Of a DNA stretch of 64,000 nt, positions 34,815-47,749 are shown in pieces. The stretch comes from Globodera rostochiensis. Lineage: Eukaryota; Nematoda; Chromadorea; Rhabditida; Heteroderidae. Within the stretch, counting starts at the first letter, position 1. Each line of letters opens with the position of its first letter. The translations under genes were made by a program, and so were the position numbers. The notes below the pieces were generated by a model. It was not told the origin of the DNA, searched no databases, and saw nothing but the letters and a program-made list of their open reading frames with translations. The stretch covers positions 897,109 through 961,108 of the forward strand of contig JAEVLN010000007.1 of NCBI GenBank assembly GCA_018350325.1, in the 5' to 3' direction.

Positions 34815-35317
34815 CTTAAGCAAATTTAGGGCATAATGCTTTGGTATTTTTACAGCAAAATTTCAATGCATAACTCTTAAGATTAGGACTCAATTCTTGA
34901 GATTAATCTTATCGGTTAATCACTCCAATTTGTTTAAAATAATTTTTGCTGTTTACCTTAAAGATAATAAATATGAAAACATCTTCAATTTCAGCCCTTA
35001 AATTGGAATATTTTTGCCCTAAAAAGATCACTCGGTTCAATTAAGATTAGGAAATCTTTTAACTTCCGATCATTCAATCGATTCTTTTCATTTGGTTTAA
35101 TTAGAAAATATTTTAGCTATACAAATATTTCATCATTTTTTAGAGCCGGAAAAGAGATTTTCCGGGATTGAGATGAGATTTGTGCCAAGTCCCAAACAAT
35201 TCGAAAAAAGGCTTTGACAGATTTTTAGAGTGCCTAGCTCGGAAATCAATGGTTCCCATATTCCAAAACAAAAAAAACTTTAAATTGCCGGGCGGACTGA
35301 CACCAAAATCACTTCAC

Positions 35318-37182
35318 TCCTCCCAATCAGGTTGCAACGGATCATCCGAAATCCGTTATCCGAAATCCGGTGTTTTTCTCAATCCGATATCCGAAATCTG
35401 ATCCGACAAATTTTGGGCGCCAATCCGATATCCGAAATCCGATCCGACAAATTTTGGCAAATCCGATCCGAAATCCGGATAATTGTCCGATATGATTGAA
35501 CACAAAAAAATGAACCAACGAGTAAAATATAATAGCATACCGAAGGGCTTATCAATAGGGTCGAGATTTCAAGTTATAACATGTTTTTTTTTGCGAATAG
35601 GGAATCATGAGAGAAGCCCGGAAATAGCATTCATTTTGAAAAATTTTAAAATTAGAGCGAGTTTTTAGTTAATATAAATCAATATTTTGGCTTTTTGAGA
35701 ATAAATCAATAATTCGCGATTTTTCCGTAATAAATCAATATTTTAAGCAATTTTCTTGAGAAAAATGCAATTTTTAAGCATTTTTTAGAAATTTCTTGAA
35801 GAAACGTTGCAACCCTGCTCCCAATCACAAAAAACGGGCACCAGATAGGTAAACAAATGCATCACTAAAACCTCACCCTCCAACCCCAAAAGCGCACTCA
35901 TGAATACTGACTTAATTGGGATTAAATTGGCCAAAAACGGCAAAAAAGAACCCATCGAAAGGTGCCCAAAAGCAACCCGGGGTAGTTCACAGACGGAGGC
36001 CCGAATTTGGAAACGAGTTCAGGGAGGCACCCGAACAGTTCGAGGGAAAGCCCGACCGAACCCCTCCAACGAATCAGCCGATGGGAAAATGGCGCTGACC
36101 CCAGTGCACGGCCACGGCCCAAAGATAAAATTCCAAAAAAAAAAATGAACTCCCAAACCGCCGAGATTTGGCGGCCCATAAATGGGATGGATTAAACGGG
36201 ATCAGGGCCATTCTCCCGTCCCGTCCCCATCCCCACCAATGGGAGCCCTTCTCCTGCTTACCAGTGGTGGGTCGAAACCTTTCGATTTTGATAATTTCGA
36301 GGTTTTTCTACCGATTTTCTTACGAAAATCGAAATAAAAAAATTTCGATTTCGAAGATTTTTGACCCACCCCTGCTGCTCACGGGCTAAGCCTTTCCGCG
36401 AGGGCGTCAGCCCGAAACAAACATCTGAGAAGGAGAAGGAGTGAAACAAAAAAGCGCATTTAAAATTATTTGTAGGTCAACGGAGTTTTCAAGAAATCCC
36501 CGAGCAATTCTGGCTTAAATTTGAACAAATTAATTTTATAATTGTTAGTAGAGTAGTGCACGGTCAGTTTTAAACCGGGGGCCCCTGGTTTTCGGTTAGG
36601 CCGGTTCCAGCCCAGTGCAGTTGTACAACCGTTTAAGTCAACATAAATTGTGCATTCAATTTGTCACGGTTTATCCTTTATAAATCAAGAATGCACCTCT
36701 GAAGAAGATTAAGATTGGTATTTCTACCTTTGGGGCGAGACGGAGGGCGGAGGAAGAAGTCTGACGAGCGAAACGGGCCAACTCTGTCCCGCCAAACTCC
36801 GTCCCAGCCAACTCCGTCCCGCCAACTCCATCCCGAGCCAACTCCGTCCCGAGCCAACTCCGTCCCAGCCAACTCCGTCCCAGCTACTAATTTTAGTTTA
36901 AAAAGAGTGATACTTTAAATTTTTCAAATTTCGAAAAAGCATAGGGGGGACCCTTATGGTCAACATTTTTGAAAAAGGTTTTTATTCTTAATAGCTTAGA
37001 AATATGTTATTAAATGCATTGATTACGAATTCGTAATCTGAAAATCCAAATTGGGCATTTAAAACGGGTTTTGAACCGGTTTAAAATTTTAAAAATTAAA
37101 GAAAAACCGATTTTTGAGTAACTCCAAAGCCGGATTGGATTAGGCCTAAGCCTAACGAACCCCAAACTGGTGGCTTAGGCCT
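35318..37182. other. Palindrome 2 spacer
   Basis: About 1.87 kb of unique sequence between the arms. It has atccgaaatccg words at 35335-35480, a GC-rich non-repetitive block at 35900-36240 with no clear product, a fragment (36380-36445) that recurs inverted at 46775-46840, and a minisatellite at 36778-36895. No gene recognised. Confidence 0.6.
36778..36895. repeat. Minisatellite (gccaactccgtcccga)
   Basis: About seven copies of a 15-17 bp unit varying in cccga/ccca/ccc. Non-coding. Confidence 0.85.
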
Positions 37183-37685
37183 GTGAAGTGATTTTGGTGT
37201 CAGTCCGCCCGGCAATTTAAAGTTTTTTTTGTTTTGGAATATGGGAACCATTGATTTCCGAGCTAGGCACTCTAAAAATCTGTCAAAGCCTTTTTTCGAA
37301 TTGTTTGGGACTTGGCACAAATCTCATCTCAATCCCGGAAAATCTCTTTTCCGGCTCTAAAAAATGATGAAATATTTGTATAGCTAAAATATTTTCTAAT
37401 TAAACCAAATGAAAAGAATCGATTGAATGATCGGAAGTTAAAAGATTTCCTAATCTTAATTGAACCGAGTGATCTTTTTAGGGCAAAAATATTCCAATTT
37501 AAGGGCTGAAATTGAAGATGTTTTCATATTTATTATCTTTAAGGTAAACAGCAAAAATTATTTTAAACAAATTGGAGTGATTAACCGATAAGATTAATCT
37601 CAAGAATTGAGTCCTAATCTTAAGAGTTATGCATTGAAATTTTGCTGTAAAAATACCAAAGCATTATGCCCTAAATTTGCTTAAG

Positions 37686-40004
37686 ATGGACGACCTGTAC
37701 TTTTTTTATTCGGCTAAAATGGCCGTTGTCTTCATTATGATGCTTTCATCAACCACGTTGGAAGCCCAGGTAATTAAGAAAAAAATTAAATTAATTTTTA
37801 TTTTAATTAAGCGGAATGAAAATGACAAATTCTTTGATTTGATGACAGCGATTGGTGAACATTTTGGCGGAGAATTCAATGACGCTGAGAAAGCGTTACA
37901 ACTCGACTTGAATGCCACCAACTCATTTTTGGCCGGATTGCACAGATTTGCAACTAATAAAATAGTCAGAACAAATGAAAATGATCAATTTGAGTGTAAA
38001 AAAGAGTCCAAAAAACTTGATTTTAAAATGGCTATCAAAACAATTTTGGACGAAAATATGCGAAATTTTCTAAAAGCAATTATTGTGCCAAAACCTATCA
38101 AAACGATTTTGGACGATAAATCCGATAAAAAGGTGGAAGATTTTCTAAAAGAACTTTCTGAATTTTCGGAGGAAAAATTATTCAATTTATTATTTTCTCT
38201 TGCGGCAAGACTGGAGGCGCTCGTACACGGAAAAAATATTGACGGAACGCTTAAAAAAAAAGAAAATTCGAAAGATAAAATTCAAACATTTCTTGCCGTG
38301 CCGAAATGCTTCATTCTTCCAGAATCGGAATTAAGGTGATTTCAGAATTAAAAAAAAGGCATTTATTATTTTTTAAATTTTCTTTTTTAGCATTTTTGAT
38401 TATTGGATTGAAATAATTGAGATGAAAACAAAAAATACTCACGAACCCATTGGAGTTGCAATTTACAAAGAAAAATACGACAAATTCAAAAGTGATGGCA
38501 GCAAAGAAAAAGCTTTTAAACTCTCTAAAGGTAAAATACTTTGATTTATTTTTAAATAAAAAGAATTAATTCAACTACACAAAAATAATTTTTAAATTAA
38601 ATCTTCAGAAAGTTACCAAATTCTGAAGCAGTTAAATGACCAAAAATTCTCAATTTACGGGTCATTAAATCTTCTAAGAGCAGCATTTAATCAGGCATAC
38701 GCACCATTTAATCACGGAGATGAAGAAACTAATCGAAGATTCGCAGCAGTCTTAGGCAAACAAAAGCATATTTTGAGAGGGAAAATGCCGCAAATTTTCA
38801 TGAATTTGTTAATACAAATAAATTCGGTATTTTACTTTAAATGGAAAATAAATGAATATTTGGACAAAAACAAAAAATGTGAATATGCAATGTTTTTCCA
38901 AAATATTTCGGAAAATCTCATGAAAATGATTAGTGATAAAGGGATTGACCCGGAATTGCACTTGGATTCGCAAGACAAAAAAATACAAGAATATGTCCAA
39001 AAGGATGTTGAGGAAAGCTGCAAAAAATTGCAAGTTTTCTTTTTATTTAATAATTTATTTGACTAATTTAAGCAATAATTGTTTATATTTTTAGTGAAAA
39101 TGAAGAAGCAAAAATGTTATTTTTGAATAATGTGCACTATGAATTGGCAATAAATTTCGAGTTCAACCAACGGAAGGGTAAGTAGTGTAAACAATGCCTG
39201 AAAACATAAAATAAACAATTTTAAGATATTTATGAAAGAGTTGAAGATTTGTTGTCTAATTGGGTTGGCGATTGGACGATGTATAGGATTAATTTATTGC
39301 AGCTTTCTGAAGAGGCATATTTGAAAAAGAATGCATCGAAAATGTTGCGTAAAATAAAACATTTTACATCGGAGAAAACCGATCGAGAGACAATAAGCAT
39401 AATTGAGGCATTAATAGGGAAAGAGTTTAATTTGGGTGCATTATTTGATCAAATAAAAACACTGGTGGAAGTGGCAATTCCGGAAGAAGAGGCTAATTTG
39501 GAGAAAGCAAAAAAAGAGATAAATTTGGAACAATTGAAAAATCAAATTGAATTTTTGAAAAACAATCCCAAAAGAATTGCTGAAGAAAAGTACAAAAAAG
39601 CCTTTGCAATAATCTGCACGATTAAACAATTTGGCGAAAAAGTTGAAATGCTGACACCCAAAATCAAAAATATCGAAATTAAAGAGCAACTAAATGAATT
39701 ATTGTCAAAAATTCAGAAAAATGAAATGCAATATTTTGGGCAAGAATTGTGTGAACAAATGGAGAAATCTTGCAACCAATTGAATCCTGAGAAAATTGAA
39801 ATAGAAGAAACCGTTTCCGACGAAATATTATTAAAAGATCTTCAATTTGAATTTAACAAAATATGGCATAGCTTTAATGGGGTTTGGAAAGGAATTGAAG
39901 AATATTATTTGAGCATACCGCTCATGCAGCTCACAGAACAGGCACGAACTTTGGCAAAAACCTTTGGGAAAATGCTTGAAAAGGTGAAGAAACGTTATGC
40001 CTAA
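37686..40004 (+). CDS. Gene B: secreted helical protein, right-arm copy
   Basis: No known family. Exons: 37686-37769, 37812-38335, 38391-38530, 38609-about 39033, 39095-39177 and 39226-40004. The signal peptide is most likely from the second Met at 37719 (MAVVFIMMLSSTTLEAQ). The rest, about 650 residues, is Lys/Glu/Asn-rich and helical, with coiled-coil-like stretches in the last exon (259 codons including stop). Junctions agree in phase except exon 4 to 5, where the obvious GT and AG leave the frame off by two in both arms; the true splice site may be non-obvious. Intron 1 is 42 nt, a multiple of three without stops, so retention would stay open. The 5' flank carries words shared with 24560-24620 and 46180-46240. 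Its chromosome position suggests rapid local duplication of this family. Role unknown; a secreted effector is only a guess. Confidence 0.65.
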
Positions 40005-42229
40005 AAAAGGATACATCGAATGATGGCGCGGAATATTATTATATGCGAATGATTTAGTGTCTCTTTTTTGGGGAGATTTTTATTTACCGATCTTTAACGT
40101 CTGATTTAAATGTTCACCGCTGTTTTTATTTTTCAGGATTTCTATTGAATTTTTCAATGGTTTTTATTGCTTTTATTTCCACAACAATTTTTGCACGAAA
40201 TGAATTCTCACAAATGCCGTCTTTAGGGGTGTAAAAAAGTCTCGATTTTCGAGTCCAAGCACCCGAGACTCTTGTGCAGCAATACTGTCCACAATCCCCC
40301 ATTTAATTGTTTTGCGCCAATTAACAGCTGTCCCGGGGGGGGGGGCTCCCGGACAATCCGTCACTGGACAACCCGTCACAGGGCAATCCGTCATTGGACA
40401 ATCCGTCAGTGAAGGGCAATCTGTCAATGATTATTAAAAGCCGAAAAAAGTATTTCAAGGTGTATTCGGGGGTGTAGAGTCCGAATCTGACATGAAAAGT
40501 AGGGTATTGACCGAATTTATGGTGTCCGGCTTGAATGGAAGTAATTTGTGCGCGTACTCTTCACAAACAAATTAATGTTTTTTTTTCTTTATGTTTTTAT
40601 TTATTATTATTTTTTTGGCAAAATTTAATCGCTTCTCATTTTCAGTCGGTAATTGTTCTTCTCACGCATTTGTCTTTTAATTGGTGTGGTGCCATTTACA
40701 AACGGTGATGCTCCTCAAATTCTCTTTTTTGCCCATATAAAATAGATAAATTTTCACATAAATTTTCATTCTGGCAGGGTGTCCACAAAGTTTTCTTTTT
40801 TTTAATCAAAATGTTTTGGTACCCACCAAGCCTCATTATTCAAAGTTCATTTGAATTTGTAATTAAAATTATTTCTTAAATTGAAATGTTGAATCTAGGA
40901 ATTTATCGGTGGGGGTTTCATAACTAAAATTTATTTCAGTAAGCCAAAAAAACTTACTCTGGCTACAGACTCAACTGGCCAAACTTAAACCAACTCAGCT
41001 GTCTAGGGAGCGGATTTTTGCACTAAAGTCAAAATAGGCATTAAAAGCTCAATTAGAGACACGTAAGCACTAAAATCCCAAAGTTCCTAAAAACCGCTTT
41101 AAGAATTTTTAATTCAAAATAATTTTTAAATCAATACATTTCAATTTGGGATGATTTTTGTATTGTTTGATATGGAATTTGGTTTTTTTGTAGGATGTTT
41201 TTAGAATCTAAAATTTTAATCTTCTTCAGAGGAAAATGGCAAACTTGCATTCTTGATTTATAAAGTGCTGTTCTAGGTTTTAAGTCTTTTAGCAATTTAT
41301 TTTTAAGAATTTTGGGATTTTATTATACAAAAATTCATTTCTAATAATATAAACCGTGACAAATTGAATGCACAATTTATGTTAACTTAATGAATACGAA
41401 CAGTTGTACAACTGCACTGGGCTGGACCACTAACTTTTTTATTTGGGCTACAAATAACGAAGAAACGATTCGATGGAATATTGTTAAGTTGACGAGATCT
41501 TTTGATATTTGGGCTTAGTGGTGACCAATTTTCCGTACACCTAACAGGATCCTGTTAATGATTTGATTAATTTATTATGCAAAATCAAATTGAGCGAACT
41601 TTAGCGCGATGCTCTGTCTTCGCTGAACGCCCGTTTCCAATAGAGGGTTTTTGCCATTCTACAACAATCTTAGACTAAGTAAAGTAGTAAGTTAGATAAT
41701 ATAAATACAGTAAGGCTGTGGGAGTCTATCCCGAGGCTTGGGGAAGCTTAATGGGTTGGAGGAAATGATGGAACTGGTCAAGGGAATCGGGCCCTGCTTG
41801 TGTCCCTCAACCTGCCCCTAACTCCAATAAGTCCGGAGACCGTCTATATTCCGATCGGGCTCGTTTCGGCGCGGCCAAGTTCTGCGCCGGCAGGTTTGAA
41901 ACGTTATTAACTTTTTGTTTATTTGCTCAGACCAAACAATCTTTGGTATCATTCGAAAGCGCCATGGCTGTAGATGCTATAATAGAAAAGGGCTAGGCGA
42001 TTCGACTTAAACAAAGGAAGTTATGATTCACCGCCCCAAACTGGCACGAGAATTGGCGATTTTCACACGTTTTAAGCTATGTTTTTTGAGAAAAAAACGA
42101 ATCAATTAGCTTTTCCTTGATCAAAGGTGTTCATACCGAGAACGTTTGTATGATATGAATTTTGTTTGATTTGCTTTCCTAATAACTAAGTTATGACTGA
42201 TTGCGCCAAAACGAGCGGACCCGCCTACC
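40005..42229. other. Palindrome 2, right-arm intergenic DNA
   Basis: Mirror of 30400-32490. The tgacggattgtcc minisatellite here (40365-40425) has about two more units than the left arm. A short extra segment lies near 40140-40175. No gene seen. Confidence 0.5.
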
Positions 42230-42440
42230 GTATTCCTATAATAGGGACCCCCCGGGGCTCTATTGTTCAAGCTCCCAAAAAAAGGGGGCTCTATTAGCGA
42301 GGGGAGCTCTACTAGAGAGGGGGGGTGGGTCTATTATAGGAAATACTGTATATTCATAAGTCCGGTGGAACCGTATTTCCTAAAATAAAGTCCCTCCCCC
42401 CCCCACTTTTTGGGTGGTTGAACAATAGAGCCCCCGGGGG
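42230..42440. mobile_element. GC-rich MITE-like repeat, right-arm copy
   Basis: Mirror of 30140-30375, with the taccgtattcctataatag end at 42227 and gggtggttgaacaatagagc near 42411. Confidence 0.6.
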
Positions 42441-42615
42441 CTTTATAGAAAATACATAAGTCCAGTGGAAGGTAAAAGGACGATTAGCAAAACCTATGGT
42501 CGTCCTGCCCATCGACTCTCCCTTCATCTCTTCTGCTGTTCTTTTCATCGTTGATCCGTCGTTTACCGTATATAACTCTTTTAATTACCCCGGGTTAGGG
42601 AAATTCCAAAATAGT

Positions 42616-42841
42616 CAGGGATGCCAAATTGCCCTTTATTAATGGCAAATGCCATTATTTTGAAAATTGCCATTACATTTGCCATTTATCCACACTAGCC
42701 ATTATTTTACAATTTCTTGGAACTTTGGGGAAAATTCTCAGTTTTTGAGAGAAAAATGAGGATTTGTCGGAGATAGTCCATTAGAATGCCATTTCTTAGA
42801 AGCCGTTTGCCATTTTTCTCAATGTTGAGTTGGCATCCGTG
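42616..42841. mobile_element. hAT-type MITE, right-arm copy
   Basis: Mirror of 29760-29985. One terminus has mutated (ggcatccgtg instead of ggcatccctg). Confidence 0.7.
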
Positions 42842-43409
42842 TAAATAGTGTGTATGTGGCGGAGAGGGCAGACGTTAGAGGAGAAGACAATTTATCGACG
42901 GCTACAAAATGCTTTAGAACAGGAGACTTAAATTTTTCAAAACATGCCAAAAATTGTTCATTTATTTCACTCTTTCAAACTTTTTCTAAATTTAATTTAA
43001 ATAAAAAATAGAGACCGGACCCAAAACCAAAACCAAACCCAAAAATTTGGGTTTTTGTACAAAAAATTGGACCAAAAGTTTTTTGGTTTTGGGTCCAAGT
43101 TTCCGGTCTCTATTAAAAAAATTAGTATGGCTTGATTGTCTTCTTGTTTCCAATGATTTTTTGAATGGCATACACATTTTAAGAGTTGGCATAATAAATT
43201 TTCTTGTCATCTAATTTCCTGTTTTTTCCGGTGAATAATTATTGATATTTAAAAACATTTTTACGTTGTTTTTTTCGTTTGATAATACAATTAATAATTT
43301 TGATTGCATATATTTTTTCATTAATTATTAATAATTTTGTTATCAATTAAATAAAAAATATAATTTGCTTTTAATTTTTAGCAATTACAAAAATTTAAAT
43401 ACCAATTTA

Positions 43410-43733
43410 ATGACAAAATCTTTATGGATTTTCTTGACGTTGTTGTTGTTGTTGGTCCCAAGTTTTGAACCGTCACCACCACAGCCATCTGTCAGAATTG
43501 TAAAGTCGCCACTTCGACATTCTGAAGTTCATAATGCCGAAGTGCAGTTGTCTGTGCTGGTCAATCAAGGCTATGAAATTGCAGGTAAGAACTTTTTGGG
43601 GAGATAAAATGATTTTTTGTTTTTTTAATAAATTTTTGATCTAATTTTGATATTTTACTTAACAGGTTTTGTTGGCTCTCAAGACAATGACACTTATGAC
43701 TATGTGTGGACATTGGTGAAGAAGAATTACTGA
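43410..43733 (+). CDS. Small secreted protein, right-arm copy
   Basis: Exons 43410-43584 and 43666-43733 give exactly 80 codons plus stop. The intron is GTAAGA..TTAACAG. The signal peptide (MTKSLWIFLTLLLLLVPS) is followed by a Pro-rich segment (EPSPPQPSVRIVKSP) and a short acidic/aromatic C-terminus (DNDTYDYVWTLVKKNY). An aatttttag acceptor 29 nt upstream of the ATG could serve spliced-leader addition. Family unknown. It mirrors 28854-29186. Confidence 0.7.
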
Positions 43734-44377
43734 TAGTTCCGTAATAAAATTCACATTTTGCAACCGATAATTTGGTTACCCGACTTTTCATCAATGGACT
43801 TTTCGTCAAAAGTCTGGAAAAAGGAGTTTTTAGGGTTTTGAGGGCGTAGAATTCTGATCTTACCATATTACCTCCATTTAGATCGATCCCAAAACTCCTG
43901 ACCTGAGTTCGAACATTTTTTGAAAAATTCAGAATTTTTAAATAAATTTTGGCACAAAATCACCCAACAATCATGAATTGATCATTAGTTGCCTTTTCGT
44001 TGTAATGTTGTGCTGATTTTGTGCTTTTTAATAATGATTTTGAGCTAGAATTTTTAAATCTTTGAAAAAATGTTCGAATTCGGGTCCGGGGTTTGGAATT
44101 GGTCGAAATGGAGGTCAGATTCGGATTCCACGCGCCCTCTAAACCCCCTAGAACTCCCTTTTTTCAAACTTTTGACGAAAAATCCAGTGAATTAATAAAG
44201 TCCATGACGAAAGAAACGTCGTTGACGAAAAGTCGATTGACGAAACGTCGTTGAGTTGACGAAAAGTCATGCCATCGATCAATAGTTACTATTTTACTGT
44301 CTAGTCTTGAAATAAAATGTCATAATATCTCTATCAGATCACTTTTTTGGGACTCCTCTTTTTCCCATAAAAAAAAA

Positions 44378-44908
44378 TAAGAAAATTTCCACAATGTTCA
44401 AAAAGGTGGCAAAATAGTGGCAAGTGTGGAAATGTGGCAAAAATAGTGGTAAATCTCCAAAATAGTGGGATATCAGACTTGAAATAACAAGGTTCCATAT
44501 TTATTCCGACAAAATTATGAGCAACAACGGAAAAAAAAATTTAAAAAACATTGATTTATAATAGCTCTATATAATAAATACCTATGTAGCTTAAAATGTA
44601 GTTCGGGATTTTTTTGGGATCTCGACTGATTTTTTTAAATTATTTGTAATTTGGCCGGGATGAAATGTCAATCCTGGAAAATCGCTTTGTGCGGCTCTAA
44701 TAGAAATAGCTCAACCTTGCTTCAGCAATACTCAATCAATAAAAGTAAAAATGCTGAAGTATTTCCAAGCTAATATTTCAAAATTGAACCGAATGATCTT
44801 TTTAATTAAAAAAATATTTACAATTTAAGCGCTGAAATTGATGGGTTTTTCATCATATTATATTTGACAATTTAATCTTTAAGATAAAATCATTGTAGTA
44901 AAATTACT
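44378..44908. other. Intergenic repeats
   Basis: Contains aatagtggc words (44400-44470) and a gene B 5'-flank-like segment (44700-44880). No gene seen. Confidence 0.4.
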
Positions 44909-44910
44909 TA

Positions 44911-45485
44911 GGGTGTAACATAAGTTTCCGGAATTTTTTTAAATACAAAATTGAAAAAGTCATAACTCCTCTCTTTTTCGATGCTTTTGTTTGAACTATT
45001 TTTTATTTTATAGAGCATTCGGTGCTCTACAAAAACTACGCAAAATTTAATCTGATCGCAACTCTAAGACTTATTTACTGATTTTAAGCCAATTATTTGT
45101 CCCAAAAAGGGACCATTTTTGCCCCAAAATTTCTGCTGTAGCAAACTTTGGAGTTTCATAAAAAATTAATGGGTGGAGCAATAAACCTCAAATTTTGCAA
45201 GTGGCTTCTTTAATCAGTGTTCTTCATACCCAAAACTTCAAATTACGATAATCTTATACTGTAAAAAAAAATAGTGTCTCAAACAGACCAGGTTCAAAAA
45301 AAGCAAAAATTGGGTTTTAGCTCATAGCTCAGCTCCATTCCAATGACTGGGGACAAAAATATATAAAGAAAAATGGCAACTTGTTATATAATGGTGAATA
45401 TTTTGAGTCATGATTATGCTTCAATGATTTTTTGTAATAAAAAATTTTATTACTAAGAAAAATTCCGGAAACTTATGTTACCCCC
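44911..45485. mobile_element. Tc1/mariner-type MITE, 575 bp
   Basis: Inverted ends GGGTGTAACATAAGTTTCC and the complement of GGGGGTAACATAAGTTTCC, extending about 28 bp, flanked by TA on each side (44909-44910; 45486-45487). No transposase. The related sequence at 63605-63660 lacks it, giving an apparent empty site. Confidence 0.75.
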
Positions 45486-45489
45486 TAAA

Positions 45490-46010
45490 TATTTTTAGTT
45501 ACCTAGTTCAAATTAGGCGTTCGTTAGGCTTAGACTAAACCATCCTGAGCTTAGGGGTTCGTTAGGCTTAGACTTAGGCCTAAGCTTAAGCTTAGGGATT
45601 CATTAGGCTTAGGCCTAAACCATTCTGAGCTTAGGCTTAGGCTTAGACCTAAACCATTCTGAGCTTAGGAGTTCGTTAGGCTTACCGGCTTTTGCAAGTC
45701 AAAAGTCGTTTTTTCCTTAATTTTCAAAAATTATCCCATTCAAAAACCGTTTCAAATTCTCAATTTTTATTCACTTTTTTCCGGATTTAAAAGAAATAGC
45801 TCAATTGCCTCGAGAATCAATCAATAAAAGTAAAATGCTAAAATGTTTCTAAATTGAACTGCATCGATTGAATGGTGGGAAATGCCACATTTAAAATATT
45901 TGCTAACCTTTCTAATTAAACCGAGTGACTTTTTAGGGCAAAACTATTCTATGAAGATTTTTTCATATAATATTATCATTAATGTAAAATGTTAATAGCT
46001 TTCGCAATAT
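45490..46010. repeat. Duplicated segment, copy 1
   Basis: Includes gcttaggcctaagc words and a segment from aagaaatagctcaattgcctcg onward. It matches 63605-64000 in the same orientation, diverged by small indels. Confidence 0.8.
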
Positions 46011-47749
46011 TTATAAATAAAAATGTTACCATTTTTGTTTGTCATTTTGGAAAGCCGTTTTGCCATTTATTTGTACAGACCTCTCATATCCCAATCTGGG
46101 ATGGCTGGCTGGCTTTGGTTGTTAATTTATTCTAGTGGTTTGCAAATTGATTTAAAATTTTTTTAAACAAATTGGTGTCATTAACCGATAAGATTAATCT
46201 CGAGAGTTGAGTCCAAATCTTAAGAGCCAAACCTTTTCCGTTTAAACAATTTCCAAATTTATACGTTAAAAATTGTTTTAAAGCATTCTGACCAGGGTTG
46301 ACGCGGGTTGAGAAAAATGTCGGGTAGGGTAACGGGTCATGAGAAAAGCCGATTTCGGCTCATCGGGTTTCGGATTGAAATTTTTTTTTAATATTAACAA
46401 CAAAAAAAAGATTAATATCTAAAATCATAAATTGATAAAGTGGTGCAAAAACAACAATTTGTCCAAATTTTTATGGTGTTAATGGGGGCCAATTTTCTTA
46501 ACAAATATCGTAATCTTTAAAAAATTTTCCCGGCCCGGACTATTCCGAAAAAACTTCATAATTACCGTTCGGGTCATTAAAAGCCGGTTCGGCTTATCGT
46601 CGGGTTGAACTAAAGAAATTACCTAATCCAAACAAAGCTAAAAACATCATTTATGTTATTTATACGCTGTTCCGAGTGCGTAATATAAATATGGATTTCC
46701 ATATAATTAGTGGCCCTAATTATAGTAAAGCTGTGAGTTTGGGCTTCGGGAAATGGACTCCCCGGGGTCCCTTGTGATCGATCACTCCTCTCCCTTCTCA
46801 GATGTTTGTGTCGGGCTGACGCCCCCGCGGAAAGACTCAGGCCTTTTTATTCATCCGTGCTTAAACATAAACAATGAACATCGTCATAATGCTTTTTATT
46901 ACAATCTGTAAAATTTAAACAACTAAAAATATTTTGTTTACTTTAATTCTTGATTAAGATAATTATAACTAGGTATTATGTTTTAACACATTTTTTTTCG
47001 TGGATTCCTTACCATGAGAGAAGCTCAAAAATAGTATATGTTTTGAAAATTTTTGAATTAGAGCGACTTTTTAGCACATATGAAAACATATTTTGGGGGT
47101 ATTTTTAAGCACATATTTACTGACATATTTTAAGCTTTTTCATAGTTTTAGCACATATTTCGCCATTTTTCAATAATTTCTTAACAAAAATGCAATAAAA
47201 ACGAAAAATATAACCCTAAGAATCGACTTTTTAAAAATTTTCATAAAATGCACCCCTAAAAATTGACTTTTTCGCGGCTAAAAATTCAGCCACCAAAAAA
47301 TGAAAATTTTTAAAATTCTGTTTATTTTCAAAAAAATTTTCTGAAATGCCTTTATTTTTCATATAAAAATTTTATTCCTCTTATTACTTCTATTAGGAAA
47401 TCTTGCCCCATTTTTGCTGTATTTGAAAATTTTTTTATCCTTATTTCGTCAATTTTTGCAATTTTGCTCATATTTGGTCCATATTTAAACAATTTTTCAT
47501 TCATATTTTATGGCCATATGTCGAGATTTTTTGTCCATATAATCGTGGCCCTACCAATCATAGTCAGGAATTTGAAATTTAACATTTGCAAATGAATAGA
47601 GAGGAGCCCGTGTGGGGAAATGGGATCAGGGATGTTTATTCCGAGAAAATCCCGGCGGTTATTCCGAGAAAATCCCAGCGGTTAATTACTTGAACACGGA
47701 GAATTGAACCCCCGAAAAATAAATCGGCATCGGTCTTTGAGCCCCTATT
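46011..47749. other. Intergenic, decayed repeats
   Basis: Holds another gene B 5'-flank-like piece (46130-46250), a gggttgacgcggg/cgggtt block (46295-46600), and a GC-rich piece (46775-46840) inverted relative to 36380-36445. No gene. Confidence 0.4.

Larger units (their letters stand above)
28212..35317 (+). repeat. Palindrome 2, left arm
   Basis: Mirrors 37183-44377. The arms are very similar but not identical, with several insertions and deletions and a total length difference of about 90 bp. Outer boundary lies in a T run next to tatgggaaaaagaggagt; inner boundary is at ccaaaatcacttcac. Confidence 0.93.
37183..44377 (-). repeat. Palindrome 2, right arm
   Basis: Inverted copy of 28212-35317, with indels as noted for the left arm. 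Confidence 0.93.

Noticed and set aside
35900..36195. GC-rich overlapping frames in the palindrome 2 spacer
   Set aside because: All strands and frames are open simply because of high GC; no consistent codon pattern or splice sites.
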